Shown in pieces: positions 57,267 through 64,000 of a DNA stretch of 64,000 nt. The stretch is from JBBIOI01 sp037443425 (GTDB taxonomy: Bacteria; Desulfobacterota; BSN033; UBA1163), in NCBI GenBank assembly GCA_037443425.1, contig JBBIOI010000004.1, positions 1 through 64,000 of the forward strand. The letters are read 5' to 3'. Below the pieces are notes generated by a model. That model made no database searches. It was not told the origin of the DNA and worked only from the letters and a program-made list of their open reading frames with translations. A program made the position numbers and the translations under genes. Positions within the stretch are counted from its first letter, which is position 1. Every line of letters starts with the position of its first letter.

Positions 57267-59228
57267 ATGAAAAAACCTTTATGGATACCGTCTCAAGATA
57301 GGATCAATAATGCAAATATGACAAGATTTATAAAATTTATTAATGAGAGACATGGAAAAGATTTTAAGTCATATAATGAACTCTACCAGTGGTCAATAGA
57401 TAATATTCCAGATTTCTGGGCGGCAATGTGGGACTTCGCTGAAATCAAGGCCTCTAAAAAATACGATATAATTGTTGATGATTTAAAGAAATTTCCTGGA
57501 GCAAGATGGTTTTTGGGAGCAAAATTAAACTTTGCAGAAAATCTGCTTCGTTACAGAGACGATAGGTTGGCTTTCATATTCAGGGGCGAGACAAAAAAAT
57601 CTGCCAAAATGACTTATCGTGAACTTTATTGGAATGTAGCCCGACTGGCAAAGTCTCTGAGGGAGATTGGTGTTTCGCCCGGAGATAGAGTTGTAGCTTA
57701 TATGCCTAATCTGATAGAGACTGTCATAGGTATGCTTGCTGCAACGAGTATTGGTGCTGTTTGGTCATCATGTGCTACAGATATAGGGCCTCTTGCTGCC
57801 ATTGATAGACTTGGTCAGGTAGAACCAAAGGTTTTGATAACTGTAGATGGGTATTTTTATAAAGGTAAACCCTTTAATACCTTGGGAAATGTGGATGAAC
57901 TGGTAAAAGGTATACCTTCTTTGAAGAAAACGATAGTTGTATCTTATGCAAGTGAAAAACCAGATATCAGTAAGATTCCTAATGCTGTTCATTACGATGA
58001 ATTTTTAGCTCAAGAAAAAGAACCCGAACTTAAATTTGAACAATTACCTTTTGATCATCCTGTCTTTATAATGTTTTCTTCAGGGACAACAGGTAAACCC
58101 AAATGTATGGTCCAGAGTGCAGGAGGTATTTTAATCAACCATTTAAAAGAATTGATTTTACATACAGATCTTAAGCGGGATGACAGAATCTTTTATATTA
58201 CTACCTGTAGCTGGATGATGTGGAACTGGTTACAGAGTTCCTTGGGTGTAGGTGCTACTATTGTCCTTTATGACGGAAATCCTAATTATCCTGATGGTGA
58301 GGCAATGTGGAAGATGGTTGAGGAGGAAAAGATAACTATCTTTGGATTGAGTGCAACCTATATAAACTTTTTGAGAAGTGAAGGAATTAAACCAGGCAAG
58401 AAGTATGATCTTTCTTCTCTAAGAGAGATTTCTCAGACAGGTTCTGCGCTTTCAGCCGAGGGCTTCGAATATGTTTATAAGGAGATAAAGGAGGACCTAC
58501 ATTTTAATTCAATTTCTGGAGGGACAGATATAAATGGTTGTTTTGCAATTGGAAGCCCTATACAGCCTGTTTATGCTGGAGAACTTCAGGGGCCTGGACT
58601 TGCCATGAAGATTAAGGCCTACGATGAATATGGGAAACCTGTGTGGGATAAACAGGGGGAGTTGGTGTGCGAAGCCCCAGCCCCATCCATGCCGATATAT
58701 TTCTGGAATGATCCGGATGGGTCAAAGTATAGAAGCGCTTATTTTGAATATTATCCAAATGTCTGGCGACATGGAGACTATATAGTAATTCATAGTGATA
58801 CAGGAGGTATTACTTTTTATGGCCGTTCTGACGCAGTCTTAAAACCCTCTGGAGTTCGCATAGGTACGGCAGAGATATACAATATTGTTGAAAAGATCGA
58901 AGGAATTGCAGATAGCTTAGCTATAGGACAAAACTGGGAAGGCGATCAAAGGATTATTCTTTTCGTAAAACTCACCCCTGGTACCAAGTTAACAGAAGAA
59001 TTAAAAGAGAGGATTAGAAAGACGCTTAGAGAGAAGGCATCTCCCCGACACGTTCCATCGATCATTATGGAAATGCCCGATGCACCATATACCTTAAATA
59101 TGAAGAAGGTAGAAAGTGCAGTAACGAATATTGTCCATGGAAGGCCCGTACTAAACAGGGATGCATTGATAAACCCTGGAGTACTCGATTACTTTGAAAA
59201 GATAGTTCCAGAATTACAGAAAAAGTAA
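57267..59228 (+). CDS. Acetoacetyl-CoA synthetase
   Basis: 653 aa, family length. N-terminal ACAS_N region (YNELYQWSIDNIPDFWAAMWDF), P-loop MFSSGTTGKPKCMVQSAGG, TTCSWMMWNWLQSSLGVGATIVLYDG, SGGTDINGCFAIGSP, YWRHGDY-like NVWRHGDYIVIHSDTGG and GRSDAVLKPSGVRIGTAEIY, all as in acetoacetate-CoA ligases rather than acetyl-CoA synthetase. It activates acetoacetate with ATP, allowing thiolysis. An upstream in-frame start at 57195 lacks a Shine-Dalgarno; ATG 57267 follows GAGGGAGGA. Confidence 0.9.
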   Translation: MKKPLWIPSQDRINNANMTRFIKFINERHGKDFKSYNELYQWSIDNIPDFWAAMWDFAEIKASKKYDIIVDDLKKFPGARWFLGAKLNFAENLLRYRDDRLAFIFRGETKKSAKMTYRELYWNVARLAKSLREIGVSPGDRVVAYMPNLIETVIGMLAATSIGAVWSSCATDIGPLAAIDRLGQVEPKVLITVDGYFYKGKPFNTLGNVDELVKGIPSLKKTIVVSYASEKPDISKIPNAVHYDEFLAQEKEPELKFEQLPFDHPVFIMFSSGTTGKPKCMVQSAGGILINHLKELILHTDLKRDDRIFYITTCSWMMWNWLQSSLGVGATIVLYDGNPNYPDGEAMWKMVEEEKITIFGLSATYINFLRSEGIKPGKKYDLSSLREISQTGSALSAEGFEYVYKEIKEDLHFNSISGGTDINGCFAIGSPIQPVYAGELQGPGLAMKIKAYDEYGKPVWDKQGELVCEAPAPSMPIYFWNDPDGSKYRSAYFEYYPNVWRHGDYIVIHSDTGGITFYGRSDAVLKPSGVRIGTAEIYNIVEKIEGIADSLAIGQNWEGDQRIILFVKLTPGTKLTEELKERIRKTLREKASPRHVPSIIMEMPDAPYTLNMKKVESAVTNIVHGRPVLNRDALINPGVLDYFEKIVPELQKK

Positions 59229-59381
59229 TTTAAAGTTTTTTTTAAAAAAATTTTCAAATGGATAAAAAGGATAAGAGATAAGTAAGTTTATAATGGAGCC
59301 TAATGAATAGTTTCCATGAAACTTAGAAAAAATTTATTTTGAGAATAATATAGGGTTAAAAAAAAAGGAGGTGATTTTTAT

Positions 59382-59990
59382 ATGAAGAAGGTATTAACTC
59401 TTATGATAATTATTACTTTCTTCTGGGGATATTTAGGTTGTGCCACTCTCGAAGAGCATAAAGGTGCAGCTACAGGCGCAGCAGTTGGGGCTGCCACTGG
59501 GACTGTTGTAGGTGCTGTAGCAGGGGCTAAAGGACATAAAACAGAGACAGCAATCATAGGAGGATTAATAGGTGGCTTAATCGGCGGTGTTATAGGGCAT
59601 TACGCCTATGATGTGAGAAGGAATAGGGAAGAGACAGTTCAAAGATATAGCTATCAACCATCATCAGGCACGATGGTCAGGATTGAAGAGGTTTCTGCTA
59701 TACCCAATACATTGAACCCTGGCGAAAAGGTGGATCTTAGAGTGACTTATGCCATTCTTACTCCGGACCCAAACATTGAAGTAAATGTTACCGAGATCAG
59801 GGAAATAAGATTCCAAGGGGAATTGGTAGGAAGACCCGAGGTAAATGTGATTAGGAAAGGAAGTACATACTCTTCATCTGTTCCACTATTCTTGCCAGAT
59901 AATGCAAGAAGGGGATCTTACCAGGTGTTCATTACTGTTCAAACAACAAATTCAAAGGATTCGAGAGAGACAAATTTTTATGTAAAATAA
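59382..59990 (+). CDS. Glycine-zipper lipoprotein
   Basis: 202 aa. Lipobox LGC (Cys20 or so), then a glycine/alanine-rich zipper (GAAVGAATGTVVGAVAGA and IIGGLIGGLIGGVIGH, about 27-72) likely to insert in the membrane, then a beta-rich C-terminal domain with NTLNPGEKVDLRVTYAIL. Function unknown; similar proteins are envelope components. Strong Shine-Dalgarno AAAAGGAGGTG. Confidence 0.8.
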   Translation: MKKVLTLMIIITFFWGYLGCATLEEHKGAATGAAVGAATGTVVGAVAGAKGHKTETAIIGGLIGGLIGGVIGHYAYDVRRNREETVQRYSYQPSSGTMVRIEEVSAIPNTLNPGEKVDLRVTYAILTPDPNIEVNVTEIREIRFQGELVGRPEVNVIRKGSTYSSSVPLFLPDNARRGSYQVFITVQTTNSKDSRETNFYVK

Positions 59991-60008
59991 AGTTTGAATC
60001 TTTAATAA

Positions 60009-60416
60009 ATGCGAATTACTCGGAAGGAATTTGAAACATTGGTTATTTCAACAATAGAGGAGATCCCTAAGTTATTCAGGGATAAGATGGAAAATATAGA
60101 TTTGGTCATAGAAAAATTCCCATCAAATCAACTCCTTTCTCAGATGGAACTCCAATCTCCTTATGATTTATTAGGGCTTTATCAAGGAGTTCCATTTAAT
60201 CAGAGGGGTTTTTATTATGGAAATGTACTTCCCGATAAGATTACACTTTTTCAGATTCCTATTGAATCTGGTTGCAAGAATAAAAAGGAGATTAAAGAAA
60301 GGATAAAAGAAGTAATCATTCATGAATTAGGCCATTATTTAGGCCTAGATGAAGATGATTTAAAGAATCTTGATACCTCTTCTACTATAAATCAAAAGAT
60401 TAAAGGAGAGGTTTAA
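60009..60416 (+). CDS. Zincin-like metallopeptidase family protein
   Basis: 135 aa. VIIHELGHYLGLDEDDL is an HExxHxxGxxxD zinc site; the N-terminal RITRKEFETLVISTIEEIPKLFRDKMENIDLVIE and YGNVLPDKITLFQIPIE fit the small zincin_1 (DUF1025-like) proteins. Substrate unknown. 18 bases after the lipoprotein gene and 17 before the MBL gene. Confidence 0.87.
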   Translation: MRITRKEFETLVISTIEEIPKLFRDKMENIDLVIEKFPSNQLLSQMELQSPYDLLGLYQGVPFNQRGFYYGNVLPDKITLFQIPIESGCKNKKEIKERIKEVIIHELGHYLGLDEDDLKNLDTSSTINQKIKGEV

Positions 60417-60433
60417 AATCTTAGGTTCTTATA

Positions 60434-61204
60434 ATGTCATTTGTTAAATTTGTCGGAACTGCGGGTGCAAGATTTGTAGTTATTAAACAGTTAAGATCAT
60501 CGGGTGGAATGTGGCTTTCTGTTGGTAAAACAAATCTTTATATCGATCCTGGCCCAGGGGCATTGGTCCGCTGCCTTTCAAGCAAACCTAAGTTAGAGCC
60601 ATCAAGCCTTGACGGGATTCTTCTGACACATAAACACTTGGATCATTCAGGTGATGTTAATATTATGATTGAGGCAATGACAGATGGTGGATTTAAAAAG
60701 AGAGGAATCCTTTTTGCCCCAAGGGATGCCCTTGAGGATGATCCTGTGGTATTTAAATATGTGAAAGAATTTTTGGAAAAGGTTATTATTTTGGAAGAAG
60801 ATTCAGAATATCAGCTTGGAGAAATACGTTTTTCCACTGCTCGCAGACATCAACACAGGGTCGAAACATATGGCATTAATTTTGATACATCACCTTACAG
60901 TCTTTCTTTAATAACAGATACAAAATTTTTTCCTGAGCTAACGAATATCTATAAGGGTGATATACTGATCCTCCACGTAGTTAGGTATAAACCAATAAAT
61001 GATGAGCCAATAGATCATCTTTCTTTAGATGATGCAAAAACCATTATAAAGAAAGTTAAACCCAAGATGGCTATATTAACCCATTTCGGAATGACAATGA
61101 TTATGGCAAAACCTTGGGTTTTGGCAGAGGCTTTAGAGAAAGAATTGGGATGTAAAGTGATAGCTGCAAGTGATGGGATGAAATTAGATCTGGAGGATAT
61201 ATGA
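60434..61204 (+). CDS. Metallo-beta-lactamase-fold hydrolase
   Basis: 256 aa. Metal motif LLTHKHLDHSGD (HxHxDH), further His at RRHQHRVETYGI, Asp at LITDTKFF and terminal His in MAILTHFGMTM. It resembles the ribonuclease Z-like/MBL group. Substrate unknown. Overlaps the aminotransferase gene by 4 bases (ATGATGA). Confidence 0.85.
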   Translation: MSFVKFVGTAGARFVVIKQLRSSGGMWLSVGKTNLYIDPGPGALVRCLSSKPKLEPSSLDGILLTHKHLDHSGDVNIMIEAMTDGGFKKRGILFAPRDALEDDPVVFKYVKEFLEKVIILEEDSEYQLGEIRFSTARRHQHRVETYGINFDTSPYSLSLITDTKFFPELTNIYKGDILILHVVRYKPINDEPIDHLSLDDAKTIIKKVKPKMAILTHFGMTMIMAKPWVLAEALEKELGCKVIAASDGMKLDLEDI

Positions 61205-62331
61205 TGAAAGGATTAAACTCATTGGATCACTTAAATCCAGCACCAAGGATCCTCATGGGGCCAGGTCCAAGCAATGTTAATTATCGTGTTTATAGGGCCA
61301 TGATGACTCCTGTCATAGGTTACCTCGATCCTCAACTCCTTAAGTGCATGGATGATATAAGTGTTATGTTGAGAGCCCTTTTCAAGACAAAGAATCGTGT
61401 TACACTTGCTATCTCTGCTACTGGAAGCGCAGGGATGGAGGCTTCTTTTGTGAATTTTGTTGAACCTGGTGATTCAGTCATTGTTGGAGTAAATGGTTTT
61501 TTTGCGCATAGGATGACAGAGGTTGCAGAGCGATGTGGCGCAAATGTTATCAGGGTTGATGAGGAGTGGGGAAAGATTGTAGAGCCTAAAAGCCTTATAA
61601 AGGCAATCGAGGATAATCCTGATGCAAAGATTTGTGCTCTGGTTCATGGTGAGACATCAACAGGAGTTAAGCAACCCCTTGAGGAGGTAGGGGAGTATTG
61701 TAAAAAGAGGGATATACTGTTTGTGGTTGATGCGGTTACTTCTCTTGGTGGATGCGAAATAAAGGTGGATGAATGGGGAATCGATGTTTGCTACAGTTGC
61801 TCACAAAAAGGCTTGAGTGTTCCACCAGGCCTTTCTCCTATAACTGTAAGTGATAAGGCAATGGATGTAATCCGTTCGAGAAAAACAAAGGTTCAAAGTT
61901 TTTACCTTGACCTGATTAAACTCGAGAAATATTGGGGTGAGGAAAGGGTTTATCATCACACAGCCCCTGCCTCTATGCTTTATGCGCTAAGAGAAGGATT
62001 ATGTATAATATTTGAAGAGGGACTCGAAGAGAGATTTAAGCGCCACGAGACCTTAGGTGAGCGATTGAGGATGGAACTTGAAAATCTTGGATTTAAACCA
62101 TTTGCCCAGGAGGGTTATAGATTACCAATGTTGACATCTGTTATTCTTCCAGATAGTGTTGATGATGTATCTACTCGCAGAAGACTTCTTAATGATTATA
62201 AAATTGAAGTAGGAGGTGGACTTGGACATTTAAGAGGTAAAATATGGAGAGTCGGATTGATGGGAGAGACATGTCAGATCCAGAATATTTATGCATTGGT
62301 AGAGGCCTTAAAAGAGATTTTAAAAAAATAA
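61201..62331 (+). CDS. Class V aminotransferase (serine/alanine-glyoxylate type)
   Basis: 376 aa PLP enzyme. GPGPSNVNYRVYRAM, SATGSAGMEASFVNFV, VHGETSTGVKQPLEEVGEYC, DAVTSLGGCEIKVDEWGIDV and CSQKGLSVPPGLSPITVS, whose Lys binds PLP. Probable serine-glyoxylate or alanine-glyoxylate/pyruvate aminotransferase. ATG 61201 (or 61204) follows CTGGAGGA. Its end is followed by an R2/R1 repeat block. Confidence 0.9.
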   Translation: MMKGLNSLDHLNPAPRILMGPGPSNVNYRVYRAMMTPVIGYLDPQLLKCMDDISVMLRALFKTKNRVTLAISATGSAGMEASFVNFVEPGDSVIVGVNGFFAHRMTEVAERCGANVIRVDEEWGKIVEPKSLIKAIEDNPDAKICALVHGETSTGVKQPLEEVGEYCKKRDILFVVDAVTSLGGCEIKVDEWGIDVCYSCSQKGLSVPPGLSPITVSDKAMDVIRSRKTKVQSFYLDLIKLEKYWGEERVYHHTAPASMLYALREGLCIIFEEGLEERFKRHETLGERLRMELENLGFKPFAQEGYRLPMLTSVILPDSVDDVSTRRRLLNDYKIEVGGGLGHLRGKIWRVGLMGETCQIQNIYALVEALKEILKK

Positions 62332-62372
62332 ACCAGACTGAGAAGATAGGTTTAAAGATAGCTTTTTTATCA

Positions 62373-62512
62373 ATCATTGCAAGCACCCAATGGGTGCTTG
62401 GCAGCCCGGAGAGGTCATTGCGAGCCCGAAGGGCGTGGCAATCTCACAGATTTCTTGTTTAGCTCTGAATGAAAATTTGAAAGAGATTGCTTCGGATTCG
62501 CCTCGCAATGAC
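62373..62512. repeat. R2 repeat, two units
   Basis: TCATTGCAAGCACCCAATGG followed by GTGCTTGGCAGCCCG, then GTCATTGCGAGCCC...GTGGCAATCTC...GAGATTGCTTCGG...CCTCGCAATGAC. Same lead-in (TTTTTTATCAATCATTGC) as at 14160. The sequence just upstream (62335-62360) vaguely resembles an R1 right arm. Confidence 0.75.
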
Positions 62513-62537
62513 AGTTTAAGGTGGTTATTTATATTTT

Positions 62538-62605
62538 CGCTCGAAGGCTTTTTCCACCTCACATCCCCACTATAAAAAGATTTTTAAATAGTTTTTCGGA
62601 GGTCT
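62538..62605 (-). repeat. Left arm of an R1 element
   Basis: CGCTCGAAGGCTTTTTCCAC to TTTTTAAATAGTTTTTCGGA ending GGTCT: the same arm as at 8993, again joined to an R2 block. It stands directly ahead of the sucC promoter. Confidence 0.75.
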
Positions 62606-62614
62606 AGTTAAGGT

Positions 62615-62643
62615 TTGACAAATATACACATTTATATTAATTA
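62615..62643 (+). promoter_or_regulatory. Candidate promoter of sucC
   Basis: TTGACA (62615-62620), 17 bases, TAATTA (62638-62643), then an A/T-rich leader and Shine-Dalgarno CGGAGGAT before ATG 62672. Perfect -35, moderate -10. Confidence 0.45.
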
Positions 62644-62671
62644 ATTATTATTTATTTTTACGGAGGATGAT

Positions 62672-63928
62672 ATGGCAAGATTATATGAATATCAAGGAAA
62701 ACAATTGCTCATTAAAGCAAATGTTCCTATTCCTAAGGGAGAAGTAGTTCAAAGCCCTGAAGAGGCTCGAAAGGTTACGGAAAAGATTGGTAAGCCAGTT
62801 GCATTAAAATCACAGATATGGGCTGGCGGTCGTGGGAAGGCTGGAGGTATTAAGTTTGCTGAAAATCCGGATCAGGCTGAGAAGATTGCAAGGGAACTTC
62901 TCGGTTCAGAGATAAAAAATCTGAAGGTAGAAAAGATATTGGTTGAAGAGAAGTTGGATATAGAAAAGGAATTTTATGTTGGTGTAATTATAGATTCATC
63001 AAGAGAAGTAAGGGCTCCAGTAGTCATGTTTAGTACAGAAGGTGGAGTAGATATAGAATCAGTACCTTCTGAAAAGATTGCTCAAACAGTAGTAGATGTG
63101 ATTCGAGGATTCAGGCTATACGATGCACTTAACCTGGCTGTAAGGCTCAAAGTTCCAAATAAGTTTCTTATGCCTATTGGTCAGGCGATTATGGGATTAT
63201 TCCAGACCTTCAAGAATTATGACTGTAGAATAGCAGAGATAAACCCCTTGATATTAACAAAGGATGGAAAAGTTGTTGCTGGAGATTGCCGGATAGCCAT
63301 TGATGATTCATCAGTTTATCGGCATCCAGAATTGGGGATCGACGTGGCAAGAGAGAGTCCAACACCACCTACAGAGTTAGATAAGATTGCATGGGCAATA
63401 GAAGAAGGCGATCTTAGAGGGACATGTTATATTGCCCAGATGGTCCCAGAGATTAAAGAATTAAACTACGTTGGCTACCATGGGATAGGAGGAGGAGGAG
63501 CTATATTAGGGGTTGATGCACTAAATCGGCAGGGATTAAAGATTGCCAATTATGCCGATACAAGTGGAAATCCAACCGCAGCCAAGGTTTATAGGGCTGC
63601 AAAGGTGATTATTAATCAGCCAGGGATTGAAGGATACATGCTTGGTGGATTTATAGTAGCAAACCAGGAACAATGGCATCATGCCCATGGAGTTGTAAAG
63701 GCACTGAGAGAGGAGATACCCAAAAGACCTGGATTTCCATGTGTGCTGCTACTGTGCGGGAATAAAGAAAAGGAGGCAATAGAAATTTTGAAGGAAGGGA
63801 CAAAGGATCTTCCAGGAAGGATTGAGATATATGGAAGTGATAAGGTATATGAGACAGAATTTCTCGCAAAAAGAATGAAGGCACTTATTCTTGAATACAG
63901 AAAAGACAGGGGGATAAAGGAGGAGTAA
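62672..63928 (+). CDS. sucC: Succinyl-CoA ligase (ADP-forming) beta subunit
   Basis: 418 aa. ATP-grasp start MARLYEYQGKQLLIKANVPIPKGEV, QIWAGGRGKAGGIKFAE, VEEKLDIEKEFYVGVIID, CRIAEINPLILTKDGKVVAGD (metal site). C-terminal CoA-ligase domain with NYVGYHGIGGGGAILGVDAL and NPTAAKVYRAAKVI. The usual beta chain is about 390 aa, so it is slightly long. It forms succinyl-CoA/succinate with ATP; in an anaerobe it may also act on other acyl-CoA. The alpha subunit is not seen because the window ends. Confidence 0.9.
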   Translation: MARLYEYQGKQLLIKANVPIPKGEVVQSPEEARKVTEKIGKPVALKSQIWAGGRGKAGGIKFAENPDQAEKIARELLGSEIKNLKVEKILVEEKLDIEKEFYVGVIIDSSREVRAPVVMFSTEGGVDIESVPSEKIAQTVVDVIRGFRLYDALNLAVRLKVPNKFLMPIGQAIMGLFQTFKNYDCRIAEINPLILTKDGKVVAGDCRIAIDDSSVYRHPELGIDVARESPTPPTELDKIAWAIEEGDLRGTCYIAQMVPEIKELNYVGYHGIGGGGAILGVDALNRQGLKIANYADTSGNPTAAKVYRAAKVIINQPGIEGYMLGGFIVANQEQWHHAHGVVKALREEIPKRPGFPCVLLLCGNKEKEAIEILKEGTKDLPGRIEIYGSDKVYETEFLAKRMKALILEYRKDRGIKEE

Positions 63929-63931
63929 GTG

Positions 63932-64000
63932 ATGGAATTTTATGAGAGGACGATTAAGATCATTATCGATGAAAGTAAGTGTGAGGGATGTAAGACACAT
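63932..64000 (+). CDS. 4Fe-4S ferredoxin-like protein, 5' end only
   Basis: ATG 63932, 3 bases after the sucC stop with Shine-Dalgarno AGGAGTAAG, opens MEFYERTIKIIIDESKCEGC and continues to the window edge. CEGC is the first half of a [4Fe-4S] motif. This is the start of a ferredoxin or of a ferredoxin-like subunit (for example of 2-oxoglutarate oxidoreductase) co-transcribed with sucC. Confidence 0.75.
   Translation, partial: MEFYERTIKIIIDESKCEGCKTH

Noticed and set aside
62244..62575. Short frames on both strands downstream of the aminotransferase
   Set aside because: They are translations of the R2 repeat block and of the 3' end of the aminotransferase gene.
8881..62605. CRISPR array
   Set aside because: The repeats are dispersed, palindromic and lack regular spacers; no cas genes are present.
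1..64000. tRNA, rRNA or riboswitch genes
   Set aside because: No cloverleaf, rRNA segment or known riboswitch motif was recognised by eye in any gap; a covariance-model search would be decisive.

Overview
The window is AT-rich (by eye well below 45% G+C) and gene-dense, with the gene content of a strictly anaerobic Gram-negative bacterium, most likely an aromatic-degrading deltaproteobacterium (Desulfobacterota) with a syntrophic or sulfate-reducing life style. The evidence is a BamA-type benzoyl-CoA ring-cleavage module, ferredoxin-linked 2-oxoacid oxidoreductase subunits, a tungstate transporter, an iron-sulfur old-yellow-enzyme homologue, a corrinoid-type methyltransferase, lipoproteins with lipoboxes and a Pal protein. 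The taxonomic placement is inference; there is no rRNA or other marker here.

Layout. 1-5.7 kb: the 3' part of a giant RTX calcium-binding repeat protein with its type I secretion ATPase and membrane-fusion protein. 5.8-8.7 kb: a TRAP transporter (dctPQM order, minus strand). 9.1-13.8 kb: a small unknown protein, a radical SAM protein, a DUF35/thiolase pair and mltG-ruvX. 14.4-20.5 kb (plus): acyl-CoA dehydrogenase, biotin carrier, GNAT, short-chain dehydrogenase, then the three enzymes that take cyclohexadienoyl-CoA through ring opening (bamQ, bamA, bamR homologues). 20.5-34.6 kb (minus): thirteen genes in close order, comprising a five-part Liv/HAAT ABC transporter, acyl-CoA dehydrogenase, amidohydrolase, 3-hydroxyacyl-CoA dehydrogenase, a molybdopterin oxidoreductase, an aryl/acyl-CoA ligase, an OYE-type flavoenzyme, a pterin methyltransferase and a crotonase. 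35.3-39.9 kb (plus): a five-subunit oxidoreductase in the gamma-delta-alpha-flavoprotein-beta order of phenylglyoxylate dehydrogenase (padEFGHI). 39.9-50.6 kb: mixed genes (lipoprotein, flavin reductase, wecB, a degenerate sensor-kinase-like protein behind a sigma-54 promoter, TctC receptor, M24- and M29-like proteins, HAD phosphatase, MFS). 50.6-54.3 kb: a tungstate operon with its own HTH/binding-protein regulator. 54.3-64 kb: pal, greA, an orphan amino-acid-type binding protein, acetoacetyl-CoA synthetase, a glycine-zipper lipoprotein, a zincin, an MBL hydrolase, a class V aminotransferase, sucC and the start of a ferredoxin.

How it fits together. The 14.4-39.9 kb block reads as a catabolic island. 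Uptake by the HAAT transporter and activation by the CoA ligase would be followed by alpha-oxidation (possibly by the molybdoenzyme) to an arylglyoxylate. Oxidative decarboxylation by PadEFGHI would give benzoyl-CoA, and after reduction by a benzoyl-CoA reductase that is not in this window, BamR-BamQ-BamA would hydrate, oxidise and open the ring. The crotonases, dehydrogenases, thiolase, acyl-CoA dehydrogenases and biotin carrier can complete beta-oxidation. The tungstate transporter would supply the tungsten that class II benzoyl-CoA reductases need.

Intergenic spaces are populated by at least three families of dispersed non-coding repeats. One is a 184-221 bp element with imperfect terminal inverted repeats and apparent 6-bp target duplications, present as three full copies plus arms, some of them joined to a second repeat family beginning GTCATTGCGAG.
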